Assembly: GCA_020073285.1 (NCBI GenBank)
Contig: JAIQFM010000018.1
Coordinates: 1-38,075 of the forward strand
Direction of reading: 5' to 3'
DNA length: 38,075 nt
Source: Terriglobia bacterium
GTDB lineage: Bacteria; Acidobacteriota; Terriglobia; Terriglobales; Acidobacteriaceae
The notes beneath the pieces were generated by a model. It saw only the letters and a list, made by a program, of their open reading frames with translations, was not told where the DNA came from and ran no database searches. The first letter of the stretch is position 1; every line of letters begins with the position of its first letter. Both the position numbers and the translations under genes were made by a program. Shown one piece after another: positions 1 through 7,008 of the stretch.

Positions 1-403
1 GCAGCACCACGCACTTGCGCGAGTCCTCGTGCCGCGCCACCGCCAGCAGCGCCTCGCACACTTCCGGGTCGCGGCGGAACTGCTCGGCGCCATTGATCAG
101 CCACAGATCCAATTTGTCTTCCGCCACCCGCAACGCCGACTGCAACTCGGTGTGATAGCCATCCGGATCGTCCACGAGGTACCCGGGATGCACGTTGAAA
201 AATTTCGCCAGCAACATGCGGCTGGAGTTGGTCAGGTGCGGACGTGCCCCGCTTTCGATCTGCGACAGGTACGACTGGCTGATGTGCTTGGCCAGCCGCT
301 CGCGAATGGCGTCCACCACTTCCTTTTGCGTTAGGGCTCGGCCCAAGCCGCGCAGCGTGCCCTCGACCTCCCGCATGTACCGAATTTTCTCGCCGAGTTT
401 CAT
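1..403 (-). CDS. XRE-family HTH transcriptional regulator (3' end off the left edge)
   Basis: The reading frame is open for 134 codons from an ATG at 403 to the left edge, so the C-terminus is missing. Residues about 5-70 form a Cro/C1-type helix-turn-helix domain: an N-terminal GEKIRYMRE helix, then the ISQSYLSQIESGARPHL recognition segment typical of the XRE family, then MLLAKFFNVHPGYL. The rest is helical and unassigned. The gene is transcribed away from the other genes in the window. It has a near-consensus promoter overlapped by two palindromes with the same arm sequence, so autorepression is likely. There is no Shine-Dalgarno and the predicted leader is about 10 nt. Family assignment is firm; the regulated targets are unknown. 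Confidence 0.85.
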   Translation of the reverse strand, partial: MKLGEKIRYMREVEGTLRGLGRALTQKEVVDAIRERLAKHISQSYLSQIESGARPHLTNSSRMLLAKFFNVHPGYLVDDPDGYHTELQSALRVAEDKLDLWLINGAEQFRRDPEVCEALLAVARHEDSRKCVVL

Positions 404-420
404 ATTGCAAATCGCAATAT
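402..420. promoter_or_regulatory. Operator O1, perfect palindrome ATATTGC-N5-GCAATAT
   Basis: Two perfect 7-nt arms are separated by AAATC. The site runs from the last base of the -10 hexamer to the start codon of the XRE regulator, where a bound dimer would block transcription. It is 21 bp from O2, the same arm in the same phase, so two dimers would sit on one face of the helix. Confidence 0.65.
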
Positions 421-448
421 TTATATTGCAATTTGTGATATCTGTCAA
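420..448 (-). promoter_or_regulatory. Sigma70-type promoter of the XRE regulator
   Basis: On the minus strand, TTGACA (448-443) is followed by exactly 17 nt and then TATAAA (425-420). This is close to the bacterial housekeeping consensus. The predicted start near 412-414 leaves a leader of only about 10 nt before the ATG at 403, so translation would be nearly leaderless. Confidence 0.7.
423..441. promoter_or_regulatory. Operator O2, imperfect palindrome ATATTGC-N5-GTGATAT
   Basis: The left arm is identical to O1 and the right arm matches the inverted arm at 5 of 7 positions, with the same 5-nt spacer. The site fills the space between the -35 and -10 elements of the regulator promoter. Similarity to O1 and the 21-bp centre spacing support a shared binding protein, most simply the regulator itself. 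Confidence 0.55.
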
Positions 449-697
449 GAACTCTATTTGGCGTGATTTCAGGCGGTTGCGGTGGGATGAGGATTGCACC
501 ACCGAGACACCAAGATCACAGAGTCGCGCCGAGGAATAGATTCTCCATTCTCGGTGAATCTCGGCGCGCTCACTGCCTCGGTGGTGAAATCAAGATGAAT
601 TCTCTTCGGCACGCGAAGCGCTTTACCAAACTTTACGGAACTTACACAAGGTAGTGGGGTTCAAATGATCGGGGCGTGAAACAGAACGGAGTCGACG
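442..697. other. Intergenic region with no convincing gene
   Basis: This spacer holds phrases seen in other spacers of the window. Positions about 499-525 (accgagacaccaag...) and 570-590 (tgcctcggtggtgaaat) are partly inverted copies of one 'accgagacac' motif. No ORF has a ribosome-binding site or recognisable product. Confidence 0.5.
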
Positions 698-844
698 GTG
701 CGCAGCTTTTGGGAAAAAACGAATCTGAACTGGGTCTGGACCTGGATGGCAATTTATGGCGGGTCGCTCAGCGTGCTGGCGATCTACATTGCTTCAACCG
801 TTGCCGCCGCGACCGCGGAAGTAGCGAAAGAGACCAGGAATTAG
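698..844 (+). CDS. Small single-pass membrane protein, hypothetical (48 aa)
   Basis: A GTG start at 698 is preceded by GGAG at 688-691, about 6 nt upstream. The 48-residue product has a short polar N-terminus (MRSFWEKTNLN), a hydrophobic stretch of about 20 residues from WVWTWMAIYGG to LAIYIAST, and an Ala-rich charged tail ending ETRN. An in-frame stop at 677-679 leaves no earlier start. The N-in/C-out or reverse topology is not decided by the sequence. I recognise no family. It stands alone, with phrase repeats on both sides. The clean helix and ribosome-binding site argue for a real gene, but the small size keeps this uncertain. Confidence 0.5.
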   Translation: MRSFWEKTNLNWVWTWMAIYGGSLSVLAIYIASTVAAATAEVAKETRN

Positions 845-925
845 GGCGGCATGAATGCCCGCGCGCCCGATTTCATTCTTCATTGTTCATTCTGACTTCT
901 TAATTCTTCATTCCTATGGACGCTT

Positions 926-1234
926 CTAGATTTCAATCAGCACGTCCTCGCCTTCCAGCTTGACGGGATAAACCTGCACGCGCGCGTTGGGACTGACGTC
1001 GGCGGCGCCGGTCTTGGGGTCGTACATCCAGCCGTGCCACGGGCAAACGATCTTGCCATCCAGTACGACTCCCTGCCCCAGCGGCCCGCCGCGATGCACG
1101 CAGACGTTATCCATCGCCGAGTAGGCGCCGTCGATGTTGGCCACGCAGACGAGCTTGTCCCCCAGCGTGAATTCCTTGGCCTCGCCCTCGCCGGGCAGGT
1201 CAGACTTGTTCGCGATTTTCTTCCAGTCGCTCAT
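926..1234 (-). CDS. Rieske [2Fe-2S] ferredoxin-like protein
   Basis: The 102-residue product is a complete stand-alone Rieske domain. The two cluster-binding loops are CVHRGGPLGQG (Cys-x-His) and CPWHGWMYD (Cys-x2-His), giving the usual two-Cys two-His ligand set. Small soluble Rieske proteins of this size act as electron carriers for oxygenases or as NirD-like subunits. No oxygenase or nitrite reductase partner lies nearby, so the partner is unknown. The start at 1234 has only a weak ribosome-binding site, and the upstream DNA carries an agcttt-cagct phrase repeat. It may be read from its own promoter. Confidence 0.88.
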   Translation of the reverse strand: MSDWKKIANKSDLPGEGEAKEFTLGDKLVCVANIDGAYSAMDNVCVHRGGPLGQGVVLDGKIVCPWHGWMYDPKTGAADVSPNARVQVYPVKLEGEDVLIEI

Positions 1235-1415
1235 ACAAGCTTTCAGCTATCAGCTCTCCGGTTACCGCATTGGCATTTGGCAGTGCATTCGGCCTCGAAG
1301 ACCGCGCTCAGGAGGGAAAAACCCAACCGTAGCCGGGTTCGTTTGGCTGATACCTGAGGGATCCCTCGCGGCGCTCGGGATGACCGCGCGCGGCTCAGGC
1401 GCCGCGCAAACGCGG

Positions 1416-1980
1416 TCACTTCGGCTGCAGTGTCTGCGCGATCATCACCTGGCGCTTGAAGTTCTCCACCATGTTCTCGTCAAGACGAACTTCGGTGGGT
1501 TTCCTCGCCAGCGTCATCTGGTCAATCTTGTCCTGCAGCTTGAGCAGCGCGTAGAACAGGTTCTCCGGCCGTGGCGGGCAGCCGATCACGTACACATCCA
1601 CGGGAACCACCTTGTCCACGCCCTGCAGCACGGCGTAGGTGTTGAACGGGCCGCCAACCGAGGAGCACGCGCCCATGGAGATCACCCATTTCGGGGTCCG
1701 GCATCTGGTCGTAGATGCGCTTCACCACCGGCGCCATCTTCAGGGTGACGGTCCCGGCCACAATCATCAGGTCGGCCTGCCGCGGGCTGGGACGGAACAC
1801 CTCGCTGCCGAAACGGGCGATGTCGAAGCGCGAGGTGGAGGACGCGATCATTTCGATCGCGCAGCATGCCAGCCCGAAGGTCATCGGCCAGATCGCCGAT
1901 TTCCGCGCCCAGTTGAAGACGTAATCCACCGTGCTGATGAGGAAGTTTTTCTCGAATTTATTCTGCAACCAGGATGACAT
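1416..1980 (-). pseudogene. nuoB: NADH-quinone oxidoreductase subunit B, frameshifted
   Basis: NuoB carries the N2 [4Fe-4S] cluster of respiratory complex I. The first frame (from ATG 1980) gives the N-terminus to DQMPDPE, with the tandem cysteines of [10 protein letters not shown]. The second frame continues from [15 protein letters not shown] to the stop at 1416 and carries the remaining cysteines (GAC and IGCPPRPE). The two join within positions 1689-1692, where one extra base sits between the Pro codon and the conserved Trp. Removing one base restores about 187 residues, the normal size. No other nuo gene is adjacent. It is either a decayed or extra copy or a sequencing error; every recognisable motif is otherwise intact, which favours error or a very recent lesion. 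Confidence 0.85.
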
Positions 1981-2156
1981 GGTCCCTCGTAAAAAGCTTT
2001 CAGCCGTCAGCTTTCAACTCTTTCATTCTCACAGCCCTGTGAACATCCGGTATGTGACCCGGATCACACGGAAGGGGGAAGCAAGTCAGTCTAGGTTGAC
2101 CAGTGGTGTGTGTCAATCAACCCGCCGCCGACTTGCAACTCACAACTCGGAACTCG

Positions 2157-2336
2157 CTACAGCTTCTCGTAGAACTCGCACGCCGAGCACGATATATAGA
2201 TCCCGCCGGGCACGTTGTGGTCGCGGTCCTTCACCCGCTTCACGATCCGGGTGGGCTTGCCGCACTTGGGGCAATCCGTGCTTTTGGTGGTGTCCATGAC
2301 CTTCTTGCGGTCGGCCGTTTTTGCGATTTTTGCCAT
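2157..2336 (-). CDS. Small zinc-ribbon protein (59 aa)
   Basis: ATG at 2336 is preceded by a GGAG about 9 nt upstream. The 59-residue product begins with a Lys-rich stretch (MAKIAKTADRKK) and carries two CxxC knuckles, CPKC at about 22-25 and CSAC at about 50-53. These are spaced as in zinc ribbons or rubredoxin-like folds. A basic segment (RIVKRVKDRDH) lies between them, which could contact nucleic acid. The reading frame was chosen over an overlapping longer one because only this one has the cysteine pairs and a good ribosome-binding site. No function can be assigned. Confidence 0.72.
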   Translation of the reverse strand: MAKIAKTADRKKVMDTTKSTDCPKCGKPTRIVKRVKDRDHNVPGGIYISCSACEFYEKL

Positions 2337-2403
2337 TTATGGTCTCCGGATGCGCGTCAATACTGGATAATTGCGTGGTGTGGGCCGGCATTGATTTTAC
2401 ACT

Positions 2404-2555
2404 ACGGAACAGGTCTCTCAGTCTTTCGGTCGAATCGGTCCATCAGTCGTTCAGTCGGACGTACAATCCATTCCGCCGATCCGGACTGATAGACTGACGG
2501 ACCGATAGACCCTTGCGAGAGAATGCAATGCCACTCAAATACCAGCGCTGGACGG
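2404..2555. repeat. Tandem duplication, copy A (leader plus first 10 codons of the cupin gene)
   Basis: This approximately 151-bp unit is repeated at 2556-2708 with a few substitutions and 1-nt indels. It includes a decoy start ATG at 2528 followed by codons for MPLKYQRWTD, identical to the start of the real cupin gene, and then runs out of register to a stop at 2647. Inside each unit cggtccatcagtc and gactgacggaccg form a 12-of-13 inverted pair. Confidence 0.85.
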
Positions 2556-2708
2556 ACGGAACAGTCTCTCGGTCTTTCGGTCGATCAGTCCATCAGTCGT
2601 TCAGTCGGACGTACAATCCATTCCGCCGATCCGGACTGATAGACTGACGGACCGATAGACCCTTGCGAGAGAAATCCAATGCCACTCAAATACCAGCGCT
2701 GGACGGAC
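2556..2708. repeat. Tandem duplication, copy B (native leader of the cupin gene)
   Basis: This is the second copy of the unit at 2404-2555. The junction shares the short microhomology acg/acgg, as expected for slippage or unequal recombination. This copy keeps the functional start at 2679. Together the two units occupy most of the 342-bp gap between the zinc-ribbon gene and the cupin gene. Confidence 0.85.
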
Positions 2709-3056
2709 GTCGAGCTCGAGCACCTCAACCCGCAACTTGACCGGCAGATGATTACCGGCGAAAACCTGATGATCGCGCGCGTGCTGCTGAAGAAGGGCGT
2801 AGTCGTGCCCGAGCACAGCCACGAAAACGAGCAACTCACCTACATCCTGGAGGGCGCGCTCAAGTTCTGGATTGACGGCCGCGAGATCGTGGTCCACGCC
2901 GGCGAGGTGCTGTGCATCCCGCCGCACATGCCGCACAAAGCGCAGGCGATGGAGGACACGGTGGACCTCGACGTCTTCTATCCGCCGCGCCAGGACTGGC
3001 TGTCCAAGAACGACGCGTACTTGCGTGCGATGGAAAATACGCGCCAGCCAGTGTGA
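2679..3056 (+). CDS. Cupin-domain protein (125 aa)
   Basis: This is a single conserved beta-barrel (Cupin_2 type). Motif 1 is seen as PEHSHENEQLTYILEG, with two His and a Glu as likely metal ligands, and motif 2 as GEVLCIPPHMPHKAQA, with a further His. Such small cupins bind a metal and act as enzymes, sensors or ligand-binding proteins; the substrate cannot be told from the sequence. The C-terminal 25 residues (YPPRQDWLSKNDAYLRAM) form a short extension found in many PHB- or sugar-linked cupins. The start at 2679 begins with MPLKYQRW, which is duplicated at 2528. A dispersed repeat with a minisatellite starts just after its stop. Confidence 0.85.
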   Translation: MPLKYQRWTDVELEHLNPQLDRQMITGENLMIARVLLKKGVVVPEHSHENEQLTYILEGALKFWIDGREIVVHAGEVLCIPPHMPHKAQAMEDTVDLDVFYPPRQDWLSKNDAYLRAMENTRQPV

Positions 3057-3080
3057 GCGGCGCGTTGCGGTTGCAGAATT

Positions 3081-3401
3081 GGTGAAGCCGAGAGAGGGAA
3101 CGCAGAGATCCCTCGACTCGGGTTTCCCGCGCTGGTAAAAACGCGCGGGAGCCCTCCCTCGCTCGGGATGACATCGGCTACAGATCGGGATGACATCGGC
3201 TACAGATCGGGATGACATTGGCTACAGATCGGGATGACATTGGCTACAGATCGGGATGACACCGGCTACAGATCAGGATGATACTGGCTACAGAACAGAT
3301 CATGATGACATCGGCTACAGATCTGGATGACATCGGCTACAGATCAGGATGACACTGGCTACAGGTCGGGATGACATCGGCTACACAAAAGATGAAACGG
3401 C
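3081..3401. repeat. Dispersed repeat element, copy 1, expanded by an internal minisatellite
   Basis: Positions 3081-3184 closely match 22936-23034, and the end (gatgaaacggct, about 3390-3401) matches about 23049-23060. It includes an inverted pair (cccgcg ... cgcggg) that could form a hairpin, and a 'gatccctcg ... ctcgggatgaca' phrase that also appears near 1359-1383. It lies in the 369-bp gap between the cupin and gcdH genes, which holds no gene. Confidence 0.85.
3163..3387. repeat. Minisatellite: 10 copies of a 22-bp unit (tcgggatgacatcggctacaga-like)
   Basis: Six copies run without a break from 3163 to 3294. Five extra bases (acaga) follow, then four copies from 3300 to 3387. Units differ at a few positions (catc/catt/cacc/tact; cggg/cagg/catg/ctgg). 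There are no spacers between the units. The second genomic copy of the host element (22936-23060) has a single unit, so the array grew in place here. Confidence 0.95.
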
Positions 3402-3425
3402 TCCAAGAGCTAACAGCTAACCGCT

Positions 3426-4610
3426 ATGCCTCTCAAATTCCGCGGCGTTGATTTCATTGAATTCGACTCCCTGCTTTCGCCGGACGAGATCTTGGTCCGC
3501 GACAACACCCGCAGGTTCATCGAAGAGAACCTTATTCCCATCATCGAGCAGTGCAATCGCGAGGGCCGCTTCCCACGCGAGCTGATCCAACCGATGGCGG
3601 AACTCGGTTTCTTTGGCGCCAACCTGAAGGGTTACGGCTGCGCCGAGATGTCCAACGTCGAGTACGGGCTGGTGATGCAGGAGATGGAGCGCGGCGACAG
3701 CGGCATCCGCAGCTTCGCCAGCGTGCAGTCGGCGCTGGTCATGTACCCCATCTACACCTTCGGCAGCGACGAGCAGAAAAGCAAATGGCTCCCCGCGCTG
3801 CAAAAAGGCGATGCCATCGGCTGCTTCGGCCTTACCGAGCCTGACGCCGGCTCCAATCCCGCCGCCATGCGCACGCGAGCCCGCCGGGATAAAGACGGCG
3901 ACGGCTACGTCCTCAACGGCGAGAAGATGTGGATCACTTCCGGCTCGATTGCTCAGGTGGCGGTGGTGTGGGCGAAGAACGAAGAGGAGGACGGAAAAGT
4001 CCGCGGCTTCCTGGTGGAGACCGACCGCCCCGGGTTCCGCGCCGCCGACGTGCACGGAAAGTGGTCGCTGCGCGCCAGCGTGACCTCCAGCCTGTCATTG
4101 CAGGACGTAAAAGTCCCGGCGTGCAACCTGCTGCCTGGGACCGATGGCCTGAAGTCGGCGCTGATGTGCCTGAACCAGGCGCGCTACGGCATCGCCTGGG
4201 GCGCGGTCGGCGCGGCCATGGCGTGCTACGAGACGGCGCTGCAATACGCCGGCTTCCGCAAGCAGTTCCGCGACCAGCCCATCGCCTCGCACCAACTGGT
4301 ACAGGAAAAGCTGGTGTGGATGATCAGCGAGATCACCAAGGCGCAACTGCTGGCGCTGCAGGTCGGCCGACTGAAAGACCAGAGCAAGGCGCGCCCGCAG
4401 CACATCTCCATGGCAAAACGGAACAACGTCTGGATGGCGCTGGAATGCGCGCGCATGGCCCGCGATATCCTGGGCGCCAACGGCATCGCCGATGAGTACC
4501 CGGTCTTCCGCCACATGGCGAACCTGGAGTCGGTGAAGACTTATGAAGGGACGCATGACGTGCACACGCTGATCATTGGCAACAGCATCACAGGGATAGA
4601 TGCCTTCTAG
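3426..4610 (+). CDS. gcdH: Glutaryl-CoA dehydrogenase (acyl-CoA dehydrogenase family)
   Basis: GCDH oxidises and decarboxylates glutaryl-CoA to crotonyl-CoA in lysine and tryptophan breakdown, using FAD. The 394-residue product has the usual length and all three acyl-CoA dehydrogenase domains. GCFGLTEPDAGSNP at about 138-151 is the FAD/substrate-binding signature and KMWITSGSIAQ follows in the beta domain. The C-terminal YEGTHDVHTLIIG carries the catalytic glutamate at about residue 374, in the context typical of glutaryl-CoA dehydrogenases rather than medium- or short-chain enzymes. The next genes are unrelated. With the acyl-CoA carboxylase at 7.0-8.7 kb it points to amino-acid catabolism. 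The start ATG at 3426 lies directly after a 'gagctaacagctaacc' phrase. Confidence 0.88.
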   Translation: MPLKFRGVDFIEFDSLLSPDEILVRDNTRRFIEENLIPIIEQCNREGRFPRELIQPMAELGFFGANLKGYGCAEMSNVEYGLVMQEMERGDSGIRSFASVQSALVMYPIYTFGSDEQKSKWLPALQKGDAIGCFGLTEPDAGSNPAAMRTRARRDKDGDGYVLNGEKMWITSGSIAQVAVVWAKNEEEDGKVRGFLVETDRPGFRAADVHGKWSLRASVTSSLSLQDVKVPACNLLPGTDGLKSALMCLNQARYGIAWGAVGAAMACYETALQYAGFRKQFRDQPIASHQLVQEKLVWMISEITKAQLLALQVGRLKDQSKARPQHISMAKRNNVWMALECARMARDILGANGIADEYPVFRHMANLESVKTYEGTHDVHTLIIGNSITGIDAF

Positions 4611-4741
4611 ATTTTGCGAAAGTGGTCGCTGCGCCCTGGACGAATGGCGCAGGCATGTACTTCGACACTTGCGACAAATTGCGCCACGGGGTACCTTCGC
4701 GGCAGTGGGGGCCGACCTGTGCCGCTTTCCGGAGGTGTTGT

Positions 4742-5104
4742 TTGTCTCGAGCGCAAGTCCTCTCTGTCAGTTGTAACCGCCGGCTCCTGCTGGCCCGGCA
4801 CAAGCTGCTACAGGAAGCGGGCTTTGACGTAATTTCGCTGGCAAGCACTTTCGACGCTCTCAACCTCCTGGAAGATCAGCGCTTCGCGGCGGTGGTGGTG
4901 GGCAACTCATTTCCCTTTACCGAGAGGCAGCTTTTTGCCGCCGAGGTAGGTGAGCGCTGGCGCATTCCGGTGGTTATGCTCCTTTACCGGGATGTTGACG
5001 TCGAGTTGACCGGCGATGACCAGACGAGACAGACAGCCGCCGCCGCCGATTTAATTTGCACCCTCAACTCCCTGATTTCCGATCAAGAGGAACAATCGGC
5101 GTGA
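4742..5104 (+). CDS. Degenerate response-regulator receiver domain (pseudo-receiver)
   Basis: The start is set at a TTG (4742) because GGAGG lies at 4731-4735 with 6-nt spacing; longer frames upstream have no such site. The 120-residue product aligns by eye with CheY-like domains: strand 1 VLSVSCNRRLLL, helix 1 RHKLLQEAGFDV, helix 2 TFDALNLLEDQ, strand 3 FAAVVVGNSFPF, then RIPVVMLLYRD. In strand 3 the normal phosphoacceptor Asp is replaced by Gly (VVVG-N), so it is unlikely to be phosphorylated. No kinase or output domain is attached or adjacent. It may act as a protein-binding module. Confidence 0.65.
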   Translation: MSRAQVLSVSCNRRLLLARHKLLQEAGFDVISLASTFDALNLLEDQRFAAVVVGNSFPFTERQLFAAEVGERWRIPVVMLLYRDVDVELTGDDQTRQTAAAADLICTLNSLISDQEEQSA

Positions 5105-5173
5105 CGTGCCCCGATGTCACCTGGGTTGAGCAGGCGCCGATCACCTACGCTGGCGGCGCGATAACCGGGCTCA

Positions 5174-5196
5174 GCCCCGGCATGCATCGCCGGGGC
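5174..5196. terminator. GC-rich hairpin between convergent genes
   Basis: GCCCCGGC and GCCGGGGC form a perfect 8-bp stem with a 7-nt loop. It lies between the receiver gene (+) and a secreted-protein gene (-) that face each other. There is no T-run, so it is a possible bidirectional or RNA-stabilising terminator. Confidence 0.5.
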
Positions 5197-5231
5197 CAGC
5201 CTGGTGAGTTGCAGTTGGGCGGGACAGTAGA

Positions 5232-5663
5232 TCAGAAGACGTAGTCCACGCTGTGGCCGCGGATTTCCAGGGCGAGGGCCCGGTTGCTGCCCGAGGATGC
5301 CAGCAGGAGTTCGGTGCGCGTCGCCGCGGAATTCATCTCCTGCGGAATGGCATTTACCGTGGCGACCACCTCGCGGTCCCACACCGGCAGACTTTCCTGG
5401 GCATACGGGTTGTAGGTCCAGCGCGCAAATTCGACGACGGAACCGCCGCCGGACTTGCGGACCTCGACCTCATACGATCCGGGTGGCAGCAGCGTGCCGC
5501 CAGCCTCCGTGGGCACCGTGATATTCAGCTTGCCGCTCATGCCCTTCCGCGAGGCAGGGTTGATCACCTCACCATCAGCCGTTCCGCTCATGGCGAAAAG
5601 GACGGCGGCCACGGTGGCGACTATGGCGGCGCGGACGACGATCGAACTAACTTTGGGTTTCAT
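5232..5663 (-). CDS. Secreted hypothetical protein (143 aa)
   Basis: The protein opens with MKPKVSS and a hydrophobic stretch (VVRAAIVATVAAVLFAMSG), a Sec signal peptide with probable cleavage near ADG. The mature part is about 115 residues and looks beta-rich: GKLNITVPTEAGGTLLPPGSYEV followed by EFARWTYNPYAQESLP and a final ALEIRGHSVDYVF. The 'LPPGSYEV' pattern occurs in acidobacterial secreted proteins of unknown role. AAGGAG stands 7 nt before the ATG at 5663. No operon partner is present. No function can be assigned. Confidence 0.75.
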   Translation of the reverse strand: MKPKVSSIVVRAAIVATVAAVLFAMSGTADGEVINPASRKGMSGKLNITVPTEAGGTLLPPGSYEVEVRKSGGGSVVEFARWTYNPYAQESLPVWDREVVATVNAIPQEMNSAATRTELLLASSGSNRALALEIRGHSVDYVF

Positions 5664-5785
5664 TTCACATCTCCTTCTTGTTCGCTCTTATCTGGATCGC
5701 GACCGGTGGCGCCACCGCGTTCGCTCTGCACGGTGGATAACCGGGCAGCGCCGAATTTATTCCCGCCGCGTGCCGGAGCGCGCTA

Positions 5786-5815
5786 TTGACGCCGGTTTAC
5801 GCGGAGGCGCATGAT
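5786..5815 (+). promoter_or_regulatory. Possible promoter of glpX
   Basis: TTGACG (5786-5791) and CATGAT (5810-5815) are 18 nt apart, about 37 nt before the glpX start. The -35 matches five of six bases and the -10 four of six. It is weak evidence. Confidence 0.3.
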
Positions 5816-5851
5816 TGTTGCCCTTCGGTTCAATGCCGGCAGGAGGCATTC

Positions 5852-6883
5852 ATGGCTACAGAGGTAACAACCAAGGCCGCCAAGCGATTCGGGGTGAACA
5901 TCGAGAGCGATCTGGCGCTGGAGTTTCTGCGCGTGGTGGAGAACGCGGCCATCGCGTCGGCGCACACCATGGGCCAGGGCGAGCGCAAGTTTTCCGACCA
6001 CGTCGCCACCGAGGCGATGCGTCAGACCATGGACACGGTGCCGATGAAGGGCACCATCGTCATCGGCGAGGGCGAGCGCGACGAGGCGCCCATGCTCTAC
6101 ATCGGCGAGCGCGTCGGCGCGGAGTTCCCCGACGGCACCGCCGTACCGGAGATCGATATCGCCGTGGACCCGCTCGAAGGCACCAACCTGTGCGCCACCG
6201 GATCGCCCGGCGCCATTACCGTGCTCGCGGCGTCCGAGCGCGGCGGCCTGCTGAACGCTCCCGATTGCTACATGGAAAAAATCGTGGTTGGGCCTTCGTG
6301 CCATGGCGCCGTGGACCTCGACGCGCCCGTCGCCGACAACCTCAAGAACATCGCCCAGCGGCTAGGGCGCGACGTCGATGACCTGGTGGTCATCGTGCTC
6401 GACCGGCCGCGCCACGAGAAGCTGATCGACGACATTCGCAGGGCCGGAGCCCGCATCAAGCTGATCGGCGACGGCGACCTGTCGGCGGGCATTGCCGCGG
6501 CCGTCATCGGCACCGGCGTGCACGCCGTGATGGGCTCAGGCGGCGCCCCCGAAGGCGTACTGACCGCGGCCGCCATGCGCTGCCTTAACGGCTACATGCT
6601 GGGGCGGCTGGTGATCGACAAGCCGGCGCTGGAACAGCGTATCGCCAAGATGGGGATCAAGGACAAACGCAAAATCTACACCGCTGACGAACTGGCGCCG
6701 GGCAAGCAACTCATTTTTGCCGCTACCGGCGTGACCGATGGCGCCCTCATGCGCGGCGTGCGCTTCTTCGGCGAGGGCGTGCGCACCTCGTCACTGATCC
6801 TGACCAGGGCCACCGGCAAGGTGCGCTTCATTGACGCCATCCACCTGGAGAAAAACAAGGATGTAAAGATTCGCTTCTCGTAG
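5852..6883 (+). CDS. glpX: Fructose-1,6-bisphosphatase class II (GlpX)
   Basis: GlpX removes the 1-phosphate of fructose-1,6-bisphosphate in gluconeogenesis, using a divalent metal. The 343-residue product has the metal-binding signature [16 protein letters not shown], with [10 protein letters not shown] upstream and [16 protein letters not shown] downstream, all hallmarks of class II enzymes. Some family members also act on sedoheptulose-1,7-bisphosphate. The start at 5852 is fixed by AGGAGG at 5841-5846 with 5-nt spacing; an in-frame extension back to 5786 lacks a site. It is a single-gene unit, convergent with the carboxylase gene. Confidence 0.95.
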   Translation: MATEVTTKAAKRFGVNIESDLALEFLRVVENAAIASAHTMGQGERKFSDHVATEAMRQTMDTVPMKGTIVIGEGERDEAPMLYIGERVGAEFPDGTAVPEIDIAVDPLEGTNLCATGSPGAITVLAASERGGLLNAPDCYMEKIVVGPSCHGAVDLDAPVADNLKNIAQRLGRDVDDLVVIVLDRPRHEKLIDDIRRAGARIKLIGDGDLSAGIAAAVIGTGVHAVMGSGGAPEGVLTAAAMRCLNGYMLGRLVIDKPALEQRIAKMGIKDKRKIYTADELAPGKQLIFAATGVTDGALMRGVRFFGEGVRTSSLILTRATGKVRFIDAIHLEKNKDVKIRFS

Positions 6884-7008
6884 CGGTTGTCGGTTGTCAG
6901 TCTTCAGTTTTCGTACGTCGCTATAGGCGGAATAACAAGACATTAAGTTTTGTTTCAAGCATCTGCGTTAATCAGCGGCGAGGCGTTCTCGATCGCCCGA
7001 TCACGCAA

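Noticed and set aside
3163-3387. CRISPR array
   Set aside because: The 22-bp units are directly adjacent with no unique spacers, and no cas gene is near. It is a minisatellite.
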